Shown: one piece after another, positions 23,016-33,130 of the stretch
How the letters are laid out: every line of letters starts with the position of its first letter
Position numbering within the stretch: position 1 is the first letter of the stretch
Assembly (NCBI GenBank): GCA_930367215.1
Contig: OV884058.1
Span: forward strand, 201,332,208-201,396,207
Origin: Pollenia angustigena
Taxonomy: Eukaryota > Arthropoda > Insecta > Diptera > Polleniidae
DNA: 64,000 bases
Reading direction: 5' to 3'
Notes under the pieces: model-generated
Databases searched by the model: none
What the model saw: only the letters and a program-made list of their open reading frames with translations
Told to the model about the DNA's origin: nothing
Translations under genes and position numbers: made by a program

Positions 23016-24956
23016 TAAATGATTTATAGTAGATACTGTATGTTTTCAAAATGAAATGTACAGATTGCGCACTTGCATGAATAGTGGCATAACACAAAAA
23101 CTGCATTTCGAGAAAAATAGCTTTTTGTGAGTTTCACCTTTTTAACTATTTAAAAACGAAATGTGTTACCCAATAAAAACTGATACTAAAAACTATATAG
23201 CTGAGACTTCGAATTATTTAATTTTTTCACTAATTGAAATTTTATAAAAACGAAATAAGATGTTTTTGATATTTCTGTGGCCGTATGGAAAAACTAGTTA
23301 ACTCCACTTTTTACGAATTGAGATAACACCAAAAAAAGAAAGCGTGTTTCATTTACTATCCCTCTGTCAGATCAAAATTTCGATATAGTTTCTCATTTAA
23401 TAGTTATTTGAAAAACAAAAATCAGAAAAATACCAATTTTTATGTAAAAACTTGATAACTCCATGCATATTTTGAAAAAACAAGTTAACTCCATAGTGTC
23501 TTAGAAAACAGAAAAATTAGAAGTTTAAAACGGTGTTGTCTCGAAAACTAAGGGACAAAGAGCGATATAGAGCAAATTCGGGTTAAAATGTTGAGCCTAA
23601 AAATTGCAACTCTAGAGAATACAAAGAATATTATATGCATATTATATCTTTTCTGCAGTTTTTCATTCAAAGAATACGACTGTCAAACGCCCGAAGTCTT
23701 TCCGAGTAATAGTTTTTAGCCCATATAGATCTACCGTACCCTATGTGGTACAATAACTTTGAAAAAGGTTTGAACTTACCCATTAATATTTTTTGTTTTT
23801 GTTGCAAAAATAATATTAAGGTTTTTTTACGTACTAAAATAATAAAAACTATTTTTATCCAGTTCTTTTTATAGAATAATTATTTTTTTTTATCTGGAAG
23901 ACAAACAAACTTTATTAAAAAATGGAGTTACCTAGTTTTTATATACGGCCACAGATTTCTTAAAATAAAAACAAATTAACTGAACAGCTTTTATTTAAAA
24001 TTTTAATATTTATTGAAATAAAAGTAACCATAAAGGGAATAGCTGTTTTTAAGTTTCAACCTATATTAATGCGAGTATGACATTAATCCACGTCCCAAAA
24101 ACTGCCCAATTAATATCATAAAATCAAGAAGGGTTAACCTTTTAATTATGTTTATGCATAAAAGCAGACAGAAACTAGGCTTATTTTTTGATATATGTAT
24201 AAGAATAAAGGGAAACAATATTTCTGTGGCCGTATGGAAAAACTAGTTAACTCCACTTTTTGGGAAAATTGAGATAACACCAAAAATAGAAAGCGTGTTA
24301 CATTTGCTATTACTCTGTCAGATTGAAATTTTGATATTGTATCTCATTTAAAAGTTATTTGAAAAACAAAAATCAGAAAAATCCCAAATTTTTGAAAAAA
24401 CTAGATAACTCCATACATTTTTTGAAAAACCAAGTTAACTCCATAATGTCTTAAAAAAACAGAGAAATAAGAAGTTTAAAACGACGTTGTTTCGAAAAAA
24501 TTAAGAGAAAAAGAGCGAAATAGAACAAATTCGGGTCACAAGCTCTTTGGGTCAAAATGTTGAACCTAAAGATTGCAACTCCCGATAATATAAAGAATGC
24601 ATTCTTTATATACATATTATATCAATTCTGAAGTTCTTGATTTATAGAATACGGCTGCCAAACACCCGAAATCTTTTTGAGTAATAGTATTTAACCCACA
24701 TGGATCTACCGTACCATATGTGGCACAGTAACTTTGAGAAAGGTTTCAACTTACCCATTAATATTTATTTTTTTTTTTTCTGTTGCAAAGATAATATTAA
24801 GGTGTTTCTACGTACAAAAATAATAATAACTTCTTTATCCAGTTTTTTTTTTCTTGGAATAAATCTGGAAGACAAGCAAATTTTATTAAAAAATGGAGTA
24901 ACATAGTTTTTATATACCGCCACAGATTTCTTTAAATAAAAACAAATTAACTGCCC

Positions 24957-25082
24957 GGTCCACGATGTAGACAAGAACATTTCTTTTGTATATTTATATT
25001 GAAAACAAAAAAATTTTAGTTTTTTATTATTGTTTTCAATATAAATATGCGAAAGAAATGTTCTTGTCGACATTGTGGGCCT
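24957..25082. mobile_element. Short hairpin MITE
   Basis: About 125 bp. Arms of about 52 bp: GGTCCACGATGTAGACAAG outermost on the left pairs with CTTGTCGACATTGTGGGCC on the right, continuing through AACATTTCTTT and TTTATATTGAAAACAA. Lies in the extra block of the second tandem unit next to the orphan exon. Confidence 0.6.
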
Positions 25083-25180
25083 CGCAGTAAATTTCTTTAT
25101 TTTTAAATTAAACTAAGAACATATTCATATTTTTAACACAATACGATATTTAATACTAATACAATTTTAATATTATAAAA

Positions 25181-25507
25181 TTATTTTTTCTGGAACCTTG
25201 ACGATCTTCTCAATGTTAAATGTTCATCAACCGGAGACACATTTAAGCTTTTGCCGAATTCCTGATTAAAACTTCTATTGATCTTTTTCCGGCTTGATTT
25301 GATTTTGTTTTTGTTTTCTAAAGCATTTATTTCGAAATTTTCGAGATCTTCATCCGATTGCTCGATCACGTTTTGCTTCCTTTTATTTTGTTCCGTGCTG
25401 CCTTCTGGAATAATTTCCTCCAACTTAGTCTGCATTTGCATGAGGTGAAGGTCCGGATCAACGTTTATGTTAGTCGGATTGTAATTTTTGACAGTGTTTT
25501 TGGTCAG
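25181..25507 (-). CDS. Orphan terminal exon-like ORF, acidic/basic low-complexity protein
   Basis: On the minus strand TTTTTAGTTTAG (a plausible 3' splice site) is followed by 108 open codons in phase 0; the first ATG is at 25441. The peptide is charged, with EQSDEDLENFEINALENK followed by a basic stretch (KIKSSRKKINRS) and an ending LTLRRSSRFQKK. No domain is recognised. An AATAAA on the minus strand lies about 80 bases past the stop. The exon sits in a ~590-bp block that interrupts the second unit of the tandem foldback array at 23275-26540 and is absent from the first unit. It may be the last exon of the autonomous element of that family or captured host sequence. Confidence 0.4.
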   Translation of the reverse strand: MTKNTVKNYNPTNINVDPDLHLMQMQTKLEEIIPEGSTEQNKRKQNVIEQSDEDLENFEINALENKNKIKSSRKKINRSFNQEFGKSLNVSPVDEHLTLRRSSRFQKK

Positions 25508-26629
25508 CTAAACTAAAAACGATTTTATTACGAAGTTTATTATAAAAATTTAACGGAACACCTTTTGTTTAAAATTTTAATATTTATTGAAATAAAATAA
25601 ACCACAAACTTAATAGCTGTTTTCCATTTCAACCTATGTTAAACCGAGTATAACGTTAATCCACGTCCCAAAAACTGGCCTATGAATTTCATAAAATCAA
25701 GAAGGGTAAACTTTTTAATTAAGTATTTGCATAAAAACAGACAAAAACTCGGCTTATTTTTTGATATATAAGCATAAAAGGAAAAAATAATTTTTGGAAA
25801 AACTGGATAACTCCATCTTTTCGTAAAAAAAACGGGTAAATTAACGTGCTGAGCCAAATAGTTAAGGTTTTTTCCACAAATCATTACTTAAGTTGCCTTA
25901 ATTCCGTAAAATATTAATATAATTTGAGAAAAAAACATTTTTCGAAAAAACTAGATAACTCCACTTTTCGAAAGAACAAGATAACTGGCACTGATTTTCG
26001 ATTTTAATGTCCAAAAATTAGTTTAATGGAACCAGAAATCTTTAACATTATTTAAAATTATGTTTTGATAAGTGCGCATGCATAATAACATAAATTCATA
26101 TGAAATAATTAGCGAACTATGTTTAAAACTTTAAGTGTGTTTTTCTCGTGTTTTAAAAAAATGGAGTTATCTAGTTTTTCCATACGGCCACAGATTTATT
26201 GAAAAAACTGAATAACTCAATTTTTTCGTAAAAAAACGGGTAAATTAACGTGCGGAGTCAAAAAGTTAATGTTTTTTCACAAATCATTACTTAAGATGCC
26301 GTAATTCCGTAAAATATTAATATAATTTGTGAAAAAAATTTTTTTCGGAAAAACTAGATATGTAACTCCATTTTTCGAAAAAACAAGATAAGTGACATTG
26401 ATTTTCGGTTTAAATGTCTAAAAATTTGCTTAATGGAACCAGAAATGTTTAACATTATTTAAAATTATGTTTTGTTAAATGCGCATGCATAGTAACATAA
26501 ATTCAAATTAAATAATTAGCGAAATATGTTTTTTTTTTTCAAAAATAAGCATGACATTGAATTGCGTACCTACTTAACATTTCATTCTACACATTTCTCC
26601 TACAAAAATTTAAAACTCTAGTGAGAAAA

Positions 26630-28749
26630 ATTTGAAACAAAATATGCCATCGTTTCTCGAAAAGTGAGAAAAATGTGTGTCGGTAAATCATGTCGAAACC
26701 TATCAAAAAGATTACTTCGTTACGTTATAAATGTCATTACATTGCACTCGAAGCCCATGTGACATTGCAAACTTTGAGGACGCCAGTCACATATATATTC
26801 GGCTATACAAAATAATGTAAACAGCGACTTTAATGTTTGTTGTTTGCAAACGAGCTTTGAAAACATTCACATTTTATAAAAATGTTAAAAGCAAAATAAT
26901 TAAACAATAAAAAAATGTGCGAAGAACAAAATTATTATTCTTTGTATTTAGCATTTTAATTGTTTTTAGTATTAAAATTTTTTTATTCGTGAGTTTATTT
27001 GACAGTTCAAAGCGGGAACTTTTCTCACAAAAAAGTTACAGACGCAGTTTAGTGAGAAAAACAGCTGATTGTTTCAATATATTGCATTTTTGTTTCATTT
27101 CACACATTTCAATCGAAAAGTTTCTCGACGCGAGAGTTACAGATAGGGTATTCATTTAATCGGCCTTTTGCTTTAATCGGTTAATCGCCCGATTAATTAA
27201 CCGAGGTTTTGGTTTAATCGGTTACTAATCGGTTAATTTTGTTTTTGATCGGTTAACCGATTAATAATGTTTTTTTTTTGTAAATTAAGTAATTTCAATA
27301 TATAAAAACGCATTAATTGTTTATTATTTTGAGTTTATTAGTAAAAAAAAACAATAACATACCAAATTCTTGAACTTAAACGAGAAAAGATAAACTCACT
27401 GTTTATTGTTGGTGTTTTGTTTAAGCTTTGATATTGTAACAAGTAAGACTTTGAGTGTTTGAAACTCTTATTCGCTTTAGGGTTTTATTTGTATAATATT
27501 TTTAGCTTTTCTAAAATCTTTGGAAAAGGTTTCCTGATGATCTGGCCTAAGCAACCAGTGAAATGCGCATGATAATTCATAAATATTTAATATGCATTTT
27601 TCAATTAATACACAAGGTGTGCTATCAGTCATATCGCCATAATATCCCAAATAATATTTTACAATTGTTTAAAATAAATATTGTTGTATTTCAAACAAAA
27701 TAAAAATTTTAATGCTGTGTTCATTGATTCTTCATAACTGTACAGTAGAAATCTAAATTATAAGCAGTAGCCCACAACAGTTATATCGTCGGCTTAATAT
27801 CCTTTCAGCACATTTAACAGGAGAGACGAAAAACTTCTTAATTTTCCTATTTGCAGCTTGATAGAAAATTAAAAATACAGTTAGCTTAACACCCTTCAAG
27901 ACGTAAATAGAATAAAAATCCCGTGCTGGTCGACGAGGTGTACCTTTCTCTACCACACGGCATCAAAATCTCAACTTACATAAAAAGTGGATTTAGCCGG
28001 TTTGCATATTAAGCCGACGATATATATTTCTTGTAATTATTTAAAGACATAAGACTTTATGACTATTTGTACCTATATCCCCCAAATATGTATTTATAAA
28101 AAAATAAACTGAGATAATTTCAGTAGTTATAGGAGATCTTTTAAAATAATCTTTAAAAAAAATTTTTTTTTTTTTTTTGCCAAAACTTGACTTGGAAAAA
28201 ATTCTTTCACTTATCGTAGATGAATATCTAATTTCTCAGTCCTTTTCCAGGATTTCTCTAAACATATAAAATACTCCATTATGCTTTTAGAGTTTTTTTT
28301 TTAAATTTTTAACACTTTCGGTTAATTCTGTTAAAAGACTGATATGAGAAGATATAAGAAGAAACAAATACATAACTAAACACATACATAAAACAGAAAA
28401 AACGTGTTGGTAATCAAAAACGTAACCCATTTTTCGCCACATTCCTGTTGATCGATGATAAAGATAAAAAAACATTGTAATTTTAGTCACCAGTCGGCGG
28501 AAAATGTGTTAAAATGAAGATCACTGAACACCTTATTTGTTTTTTTGAAAAAATATTTTATAAAATCACAAAAAAATATGTTATAATACTACAAAATATT
28601 GAAAATTTTATCACATCGGTTAATCGGTTAATCGACTGAAATGAAGCCAATTTGAAATTAACCGATCAGCTAATCGGGTAGTAATTAATCGGTTAACCGA
28701 TTAACGATTAACCGAATGAATACCCTAGTTACAGAGCATGGACACTGGT
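26630..28749. mobile_element. CATGTTCTGTAAC-type foldback copy split by a hAT
   Basis: The left body (26630-27143) matches the foldback copies at 11565-12601 and 31297 (shared GAAACAAAATAT, TCTCGAAAAGTGAGAAAAA, GACAGTTCAAAGCGGGAAC). It is cut at GTTACAGA by the hAT at 27144-28727; the end of the foldback, GTTACAGAGCATGGACACTG, resumes at 28728. The left terminus is lost near 26600. Confidence 0.6.
27144..28727. mobile_element. hAT-like element with TAGGGTATTCATT ends
   Basis: 1584 bp. TIR TAGGGTATTCATT at both ends and perfect 8-bp TSD GTTACAGA (27136-27143, 28728-28735). Sub-terminal regions are packed with TTAATCGGTTAACCGATTAA-like motifs in both orientations, as seen in many hAT MITEs. 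No ORF of note. A fragment of the 18.4/38.0-kb repeat family (27385-27580) lies inside. Confidence 0.8.
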
Positions 28750-28812
28750 TAGTGTTTAAGCGGCTTATCCTTAGGATCGGTGGTTCGCATCCGGCTTTGG
28801 TGGACAAGATAT
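28750..28812 (+). repeat. tRNA-related sequence (SINE scrap)
   Basis: GGTGGTTCGCATCCGGC contains a good pol III B box (GGTTCGCATCC), and an A-box-like GTTAGTGTTTAAGCGG lies about 30 bases upstream. The sequence does not fold into a proper tRNA and is followed by an A/T-rich tract. Its 5' side abuts the end of the foldback element. Confidence 0.35.
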
Positions 28813-29084
28813 TTTATTTTTTATATTTTAAATTTAAAAATAAATTTTTTTTAAATATTTTTTTAAATAAAAAAAAAAAATTTTTTTTTCAGCTCGTTCG
28901 GCTGGAAAATTGTTTTTCATTATAAATTAAAATAACTCGTTGTTTTAACTATGTTAATTCATTTTTTTTTACCCAATAACACATTTCCTTTTTAAGTAAT
29001 TTAAAAAAGTGAAATCAAGCCACTATTCATACATTATTTTTAAAGCAGACAGTATCTACTATCAATCATTTACTGATTGCTGCA

Positions 29085-29520
29085 TTTTTTTACACAAATC
29101 AGTAAAATTTACTGAATACTTATTTTTTTCAGTAATCAGTACTTTTTACTGAATACTGATTTTGTTTTCAGTAATCAGTACTTTTTACTGAATACTGATT
29201 TTTGTTTTCAGTAATCAGTTCTTTTTACTGAATACTGATTTTTGTTTTCAATAATCAGTACTTTTTACTGAATACTGATTTTTGTTTTCAGTAATCAGTA
29301 CTTTTTACTGAATACTGATTTTTGTTTTCAATAATCAGTACTTTTTACTGAATACTGATTTTTGTTTTCAGTAATCAGTACTTTTTACTGAATACTGATT
29401 TTTGTTTTCAATAATCAGTACTTTTTACTGAATACTGATTTTTGTTTTCAGTAAGCAGTAACATTTACTGAATACTGATTTTTTTTTTCAGTAATCCGTG
29501 CTTTTTACTGATTACCGAAA
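29085..29520. repeat. Minisatellite array, right arm
   Basis: About ten copies of a 40-bp unit, CAGTAATCAGTACTTTTTAC then TGAATACTGATTTTTGTTTT, with few changes between copies. It is the reverse complement of the left array. The arrays pair over several hundred bases and would form a large stem. Confidence 0.9.
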
Positions 29521-29978
29521 CGCGTAATGCAGTAAAAAAGTAATGCAGTATGCCCATGTATGGTTCGTATGCACATATTTTTAGAACGACCAAAAATTTT
29601 TTTTTTTGTTTAATATTCGAGGGTGCATTTTGAAAAAAAAGACGATAAATTCTATCAAAATTAATACACTCATAAAATTATTACAGTAACTGATTGTGGC
29701 TTATTAAATTCGTTTTCATTACTGTAAAAATGTAACAAAAATATTGTTATTTACGAATAATTTTATTTTTATTATATTTTTGTTTTTAAAAATAAAATGA
29801 AAAAAATTAATAAAAAAAGATTTAGTACTATTGGGGCCGAAAAAGTACGATTTTAAAAGTTCGTTGGTACGATATTGGTTTTCTCATTTATCATCCCTGG
29901 TCTCAGTCATTAAAAATATGGACCATCGGATAGAGGTATGTCACCGAAGCCGTGGCGAGACTTTGGCCGATATTTCTG

Positions 29979-30930
29979 TTTTATTTACAATTAAAAACGT
30001 GCGCTTTGGTTGGACCACCCCATACAAACAAAATGTAGCTCAACTATGTTTTCGTCAACTGTATGTGATTACGCGTTGGTCTTTATGATGGTAGTCGATG
30101 ATTTATTGAAAACGATAGAATGAGAGCAACAATGCAAAAAAGAGCTTTAATGTGTTACGAAGGTATGTATATTACTGACATAACATAAATTGTGTTGTTT
30201 TGTTTTCTCATTACCTTGAATTTCTTCTGGTTTTAACTGTTTTTCGTATATTTTGATTACTTAAAGTGTTACAATTATTTTTTTTATGTTGTGCGGTCAA
30301 CATGAACAAAACGTTTGAAGAAGTTGTTAATATGCAGAAGATGTTTCAAACTTGTTGACACATTTGTCAAAATGTCGCAATTCTTATTCAAAGCAAATTG
30401 CTTTGTTTTTTCACTTTAATTAATTCAATTTAGCTTGGACAAGTTCAACTGATGTAGAAACAAAAGTAAGAAAAATTTTAATTGATTTAATTAAAAACTT
30501 ACGTTGATGAAACGAAATATGTATGTACTACTTTTAGGTCTATTTTTAACATTTCACTTTAATTTTATTAAATTTGTTTATATTTTGGTTTTCTTTTCTC
30601 AAATTTTGTTCAAAATGTTCTTTATTCTTAATTTTTAAATATAAATTTCTTTTGTTTTTTTTTTTTGTATTTTTTTTCTTGTTATTTGATGTGATTGATG
30701 TAAAAATGCAATAATGATGTTTTAATGTAAAGTTATGAAATAATTAATGTATTGTGTACAAACTAAATTCCTAAATAAATGTATTTTTCTAGATTTTTAA
30801 AGGTAATCGAAAAAAAAACTTATTATAAATCTTAAAGTAGAGAAAATAAAAAAGCGGTGTGATGTTGATGAATATATTTTAAATTATGCCATTTCATGTG
30901 TGTTTTTGTGTGATGTATTCCATGCATTCG
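29979..30930. other. Probably host DNA downstream of the split gene
   Basis: AT-rich, no transposon hallmarks seen and no coding exon recognised. TTACGAAGGTATGTATAT at 30158 resembles a plus-strand 5' splice site without a supporting exon. Confidence 0.45.
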
Positions 30931-30932
30931 AT

Positions 30933-30938
30933 TTTATT
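30933..30938 (-). terminator. Poly(A) signal after the terminal exon of the split gene
   Basis: AATAAA on the minus strand about 40 bases past the TAA of the 30978-31084 exon. This is the right place for a short 3' UTR and supports that exon being terminal. Confidence 0.5.
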
Positions 30939-30977
30939 CTATAAGTTTCAAGCGTTACATTGTGTCACTGATTATAT

Positions 30978-31084
30978 TTATGAAGCTTCCTTTGCCTGGG
31001 GCGTTTCATTCTCATTTTTGTTTCCAGCTTCAGGTGACGACTTTAATTCGAGAGGACTTTTTTCTAAAATAATTTTTTCATCAG
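30978..31084 (-). CDS. Terminal coding exon, phase-matched to the 42974-44096 exon
   Basis: This exon has no ATG and would be missed by ORF callers. On the minus strand a 3' splice site (TTTTAATTTCTTACAG) is followed by CT and 34 open codons ending in TAA. The peptide begins DEKIILEKSPLELKSSP and ends QAKEAS. It is acidic and Lys/Ser-rich, like the tail of the upstream exon. The upstream exon ends with a lone G, so G|CT makes an Ala codon and the frame is kept; the joined protein would be 409 residues. An AATAAA on the minus strand at about 30933-30938 lies some 40 bases past the stop, giving a short 3' UTR. The other two frames of the exon hit stops within a few codons. The join is inference from phase, strand and composition. 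Confidence 0.7.
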
Positions 31085-31776
31085 CTGTAAGAAATTAAAA
31101 TGAATTGTTGAGAAGAAATTTTATTGATAACGTTAAAATAATCTAAAAATCTAAAAATTATGGATTTAGTTTTTTTTTTGTTGTATTAAAAAATATTTAA
31201 TTTGGAGCAAAACTGAATATCTAAAAATATAAATTTTGGACAGAATTGTTGTTGTTACGTAGAGTCTTTTTCCCCGCACTTTTTTGTGTTCTGATGAGCA
31301 CTGTGCCCATGTACTGTAGCACCCGCGCTGAAAAACTTGTCAATTGAAACTCGAGGAATGAAACAAAAATGACATAAATTGGAACAAACAACTGTTTTTC
31401 TCACTTAACTGCGTTTATAATGTTTTTGGCGAGTAATAGCTGTCACGTAAGGAAATTACTAACCAATTCTCAGAAAAAGTGTGTCTGTAAAATTTTTGTG
31501 GGAAAGTTTCCGCTTCGAGCTGTCAAATAAGCTTACGAATAAACATGGGTTCGGAAACAATTTTGACACAAAAAAATGTTTCAACGTCTGCAATTTCACG
31601 TCGGATTCGAGTGTAATATTATGACGTTTATAACGTAACGGCGTAATTTCTTTTGATAGTTTTCGACATGATATGCATACACACTTTTTTCTCACTTTTC
31701 TAGAAACTATGGAATATTTTGTTTCACATCTTTTCGATGCCAGTAGCTCATTTCTGTATTTCTGCATCGTGAAATG

Positions 31777-32950
31777 GCTCCACGAAAAGCCCCCCAATGA
31801 AATAACGCCCAGGAAATAGCCCCCAATGAAATAATCCCCAAAAAATAGGAAATAACACCCAAAAGCAGTGAATGAAATAACATCGAAAAATAAATGAAAT
31901 AAACCCCAAAACGAAAACGAAACAACCCCCAATATTTTGATGTTATTTCATATGAAATAACACCCAATGATGAAAATGAAATAACCCCCAATGAATTTAA
32001 CCCCATTAGCAACAAAAATGAAATTATGCCCAAAATTCATAAAAGAGTCAGTTTCACCAAGGATTTCATGAAGTCAATATGGACCAACAGCAAAGTCGCC
32101 AAATTATTGAAATGAATCGTGTGGAGGCCCGCAGGCGTCTTCTTAATAATAAGGATATATTCGGTTCAAAAATATTGCTGTGGTTATTTTACCCGCCCGT
32201 AGATCCTTGTAGCCCTGCTCTATTTTTGCAGTTCAATTTGCCTTCTACGTTTGGCCTTTTCACGGTGGGGGGGGGGGGGGGGGGGGGTGCTTTTTAACCA
32301 TGGGAGGTAAGGCCATAATGGCTTTATTGCTCAATTGAATGGGAGATAAAGCCGTTATGGTCTTATCGCCCAATCAGTGAGAGGTAAGGTCATATTTAAA
32401 ATTTTGCGAAATGAGAGATATAGCATATTTTTTTTTTCACAAATGAGAGACGAAGCCATACTTTTCCAGAATAGTGTTACGCATGGTGTCAACATTCTGT
32501 AAAAGGGAAAATCCTTAGTTATCATTGAAAAACTTTTTTTTTCTTGTGACGCACGCAGGAAAACTTAATTCAGCGAAGCCACCTGCCGCGTCCTACTGGA
32601 GGAAAAAATCCCTCAGCACGACCACAGGCCGTCACGCAGAAAAACTTTAGTATGCGAAGCCAGATTTCAATACTTAACTTTAGTGTTAAAAATGAAATAA
32701 CACGCTATGAAACAAGCCCCGAATTTTAAAAATTTGTTGGGTGTTATTTCATTGGAGATTATTTCATAATTTGAAAACCCCAAATGAAGAATGAAATAAT
32801 TCCCAAAAAAATGAAAAGAGGCCCAAAAAAATTGGGAGTTTTTTCATATAAAATAACACCCAAAAATGTATGAAAAAAAAATTGGGGAATATGTATTTCA
32901 TTTCTCGTTTGGGCGTTATTTCATTGGGGGGCTTTTCGTGGTGCCCGTTA
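31777..32950. mobile_element. hAT-like element built from CCCCAATGAAATAA repeats
   Basis: Ends GGCTCCACGAAAAGCCCCC and (reversed) GGGCACCACGAAAAGCCCCC, both continuing CAATGAAATAACGCCC. The first and last ~260 bp consist of degenerate repeats of CCCCAATGAAATAA in opposite orientation. The flanks GTGAAAT/GTTAAAT look like a slightly diverged TSD. The middle carries a G22 run (32266-32287) and repeated GGTAAGGCCATAATGG-like units (32300-32470). Confidence 0.6.
32079..32168 (+). other. Short exon-like ORF inside the CCCCAATGAAATAA element
   Basis: MDQQQSRQIIEMNRVEARRR then LLNNKDIF reads like the N-terminal exon of a real protein, with GC content above the surroundings and a usable start context (AATATGG). 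The frame continues to 32297 but loses coding character and runs into the G tract. Could be captured host sequence or an element gene scrap. Confidence 0.25.
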
Positions 32951-33130
32951 AATTTCTTACATGAAGTGTGAAACAAAAAATTCCATCGTTTCTCGATTTA
33001 TGAGATAAAAGTGTTTCTGTATTTGAATGCGAAAACAGACACAACAAATTCTGTTTATACTGGAATATTTCCAGTAATTAAGTGTCAAATAAAAGCGAAA
33101 CGTCAACAAAAGAAATAAATATAATAAAAA

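Larger units (their letters stand above)
23275..26540. repeat. Tandem array of foldback elements with CTGTGGCCGTATGG ends
   Basis: Two full inverted-repeat elements, 23275-23954 and 24224-24925, each have ends CTGTGGCCGTATGGAAAAAC or close variants (about 30-bp TIRs ending in AACTCCA) and both are flanked by ATTT. The ~265-bp spacer between them recurs after the second element, so the whole ~950-bp unit is tandemly repeated. A third, partial unit begins near 25797 and a ~410-bp sub-block (25797-26200) is repeated directly at 26205-26540. The superfamily is not clear. Confidence 0.7.
22737..29562. mobile_element. hAT-like element with mirrored minisatellite arrays
   Basis: 6826 bp including nested insertions. 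Ends CATAGATGGGCA and (reversed) CATACATGGGCA, flanked by a perfect 8-bp TSD GTTCGTAT (22729-22736 and 29563-29570). Immediately inside each end lies an array of a ~40-bp repeat (left 22760-23015, right 29085-29520) in opposite orientation. The centre holds the tandem foldback array (23275-26540) and a foldback element with a further hAT. No transposase is visible. Confidence 0.75.
19983..29899. mobile_element. hAT-like element swollen to 9.9 kb by nested insertions
   Basis: Ends read CAGGGTTGATAAA (left) and CAGGGATGATAAA (right, reversed). The 8-bp flanks are GTCTTAGT (19975-19982) and GTCTCAGT (29900-29907), a hAT-type TSD with one mismatch. Sub-terminal sequence on both sides is rich in GGTAC/GTACC motifs. 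The insertion splits the mariner relic exactly at the end of an aligned coding segment. Nearly all of its length comes from later insertions, so the original element was probably a short non-autonomous hAT. Confidence 0.75.
19467..29978 (+). pseudogene. DD41D mariner relic split by two insertions
   Basis: Three coding pieces in order: (a) 19467-19649 with LDFFLWGYLKEKVYIN and IQELKDQILRH; (b) 19951-19982, matching the NGIEPPLCL part of the 35.4-kb transposase; (c) 29900-29978 with IKNMDHRIEVCHRSRG and LADI, the C-terminal segment. Each gap is filled by an insertion with its own TSD: the Harbinger-type MITE at 19650-19950 and the 9.9-kb hAT-like element at 19983-29899. With both removed, the pieces read through in the order seen in the 35.4-kb copy. 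The catalytic core upstream of 19467 is missing. Confidence 0.75.
31297..33130. mobile_element. CATGT(T/A)CTGTA-type foldback, split by a hAT-like element
   Basis: Starts near CACTGTGCCCATGTACTGTA (31297) and shares TTTTTCTCACTTAACTGCG, GTAATAGCTGTCACGTAAGG and GAGTGTAATATTATGACG with the 11565-12601 copy. It is interrupted at about 31777 by the GAAATAACCCCC element, and related sequence resumes at 32961 (GTGAAACAAAAAATTCCATC). A similar end occurs at 34925-35235. Confidence 0.5.

Noticed and set aside
29085..29520. Regular direct repeats resembling a CRISPR array
   Set aside because: The ~40-bp units are contiguous without unique spacers, lie inside hAT-like ends and are mirrored at 22760-23015; the genome is eukaryotic.
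30886..31098. Plus-strand 70-codon ORF
   Set aside because: Antisense to the terminal exon; no motif.
31459..32033. Minus-strand Gly/Phe/Ser-rich ORFs (157 and 108 codons)
   Set aside because: They translate the CCCCAATGAAATAA repeats; periodic peptide, no gene.
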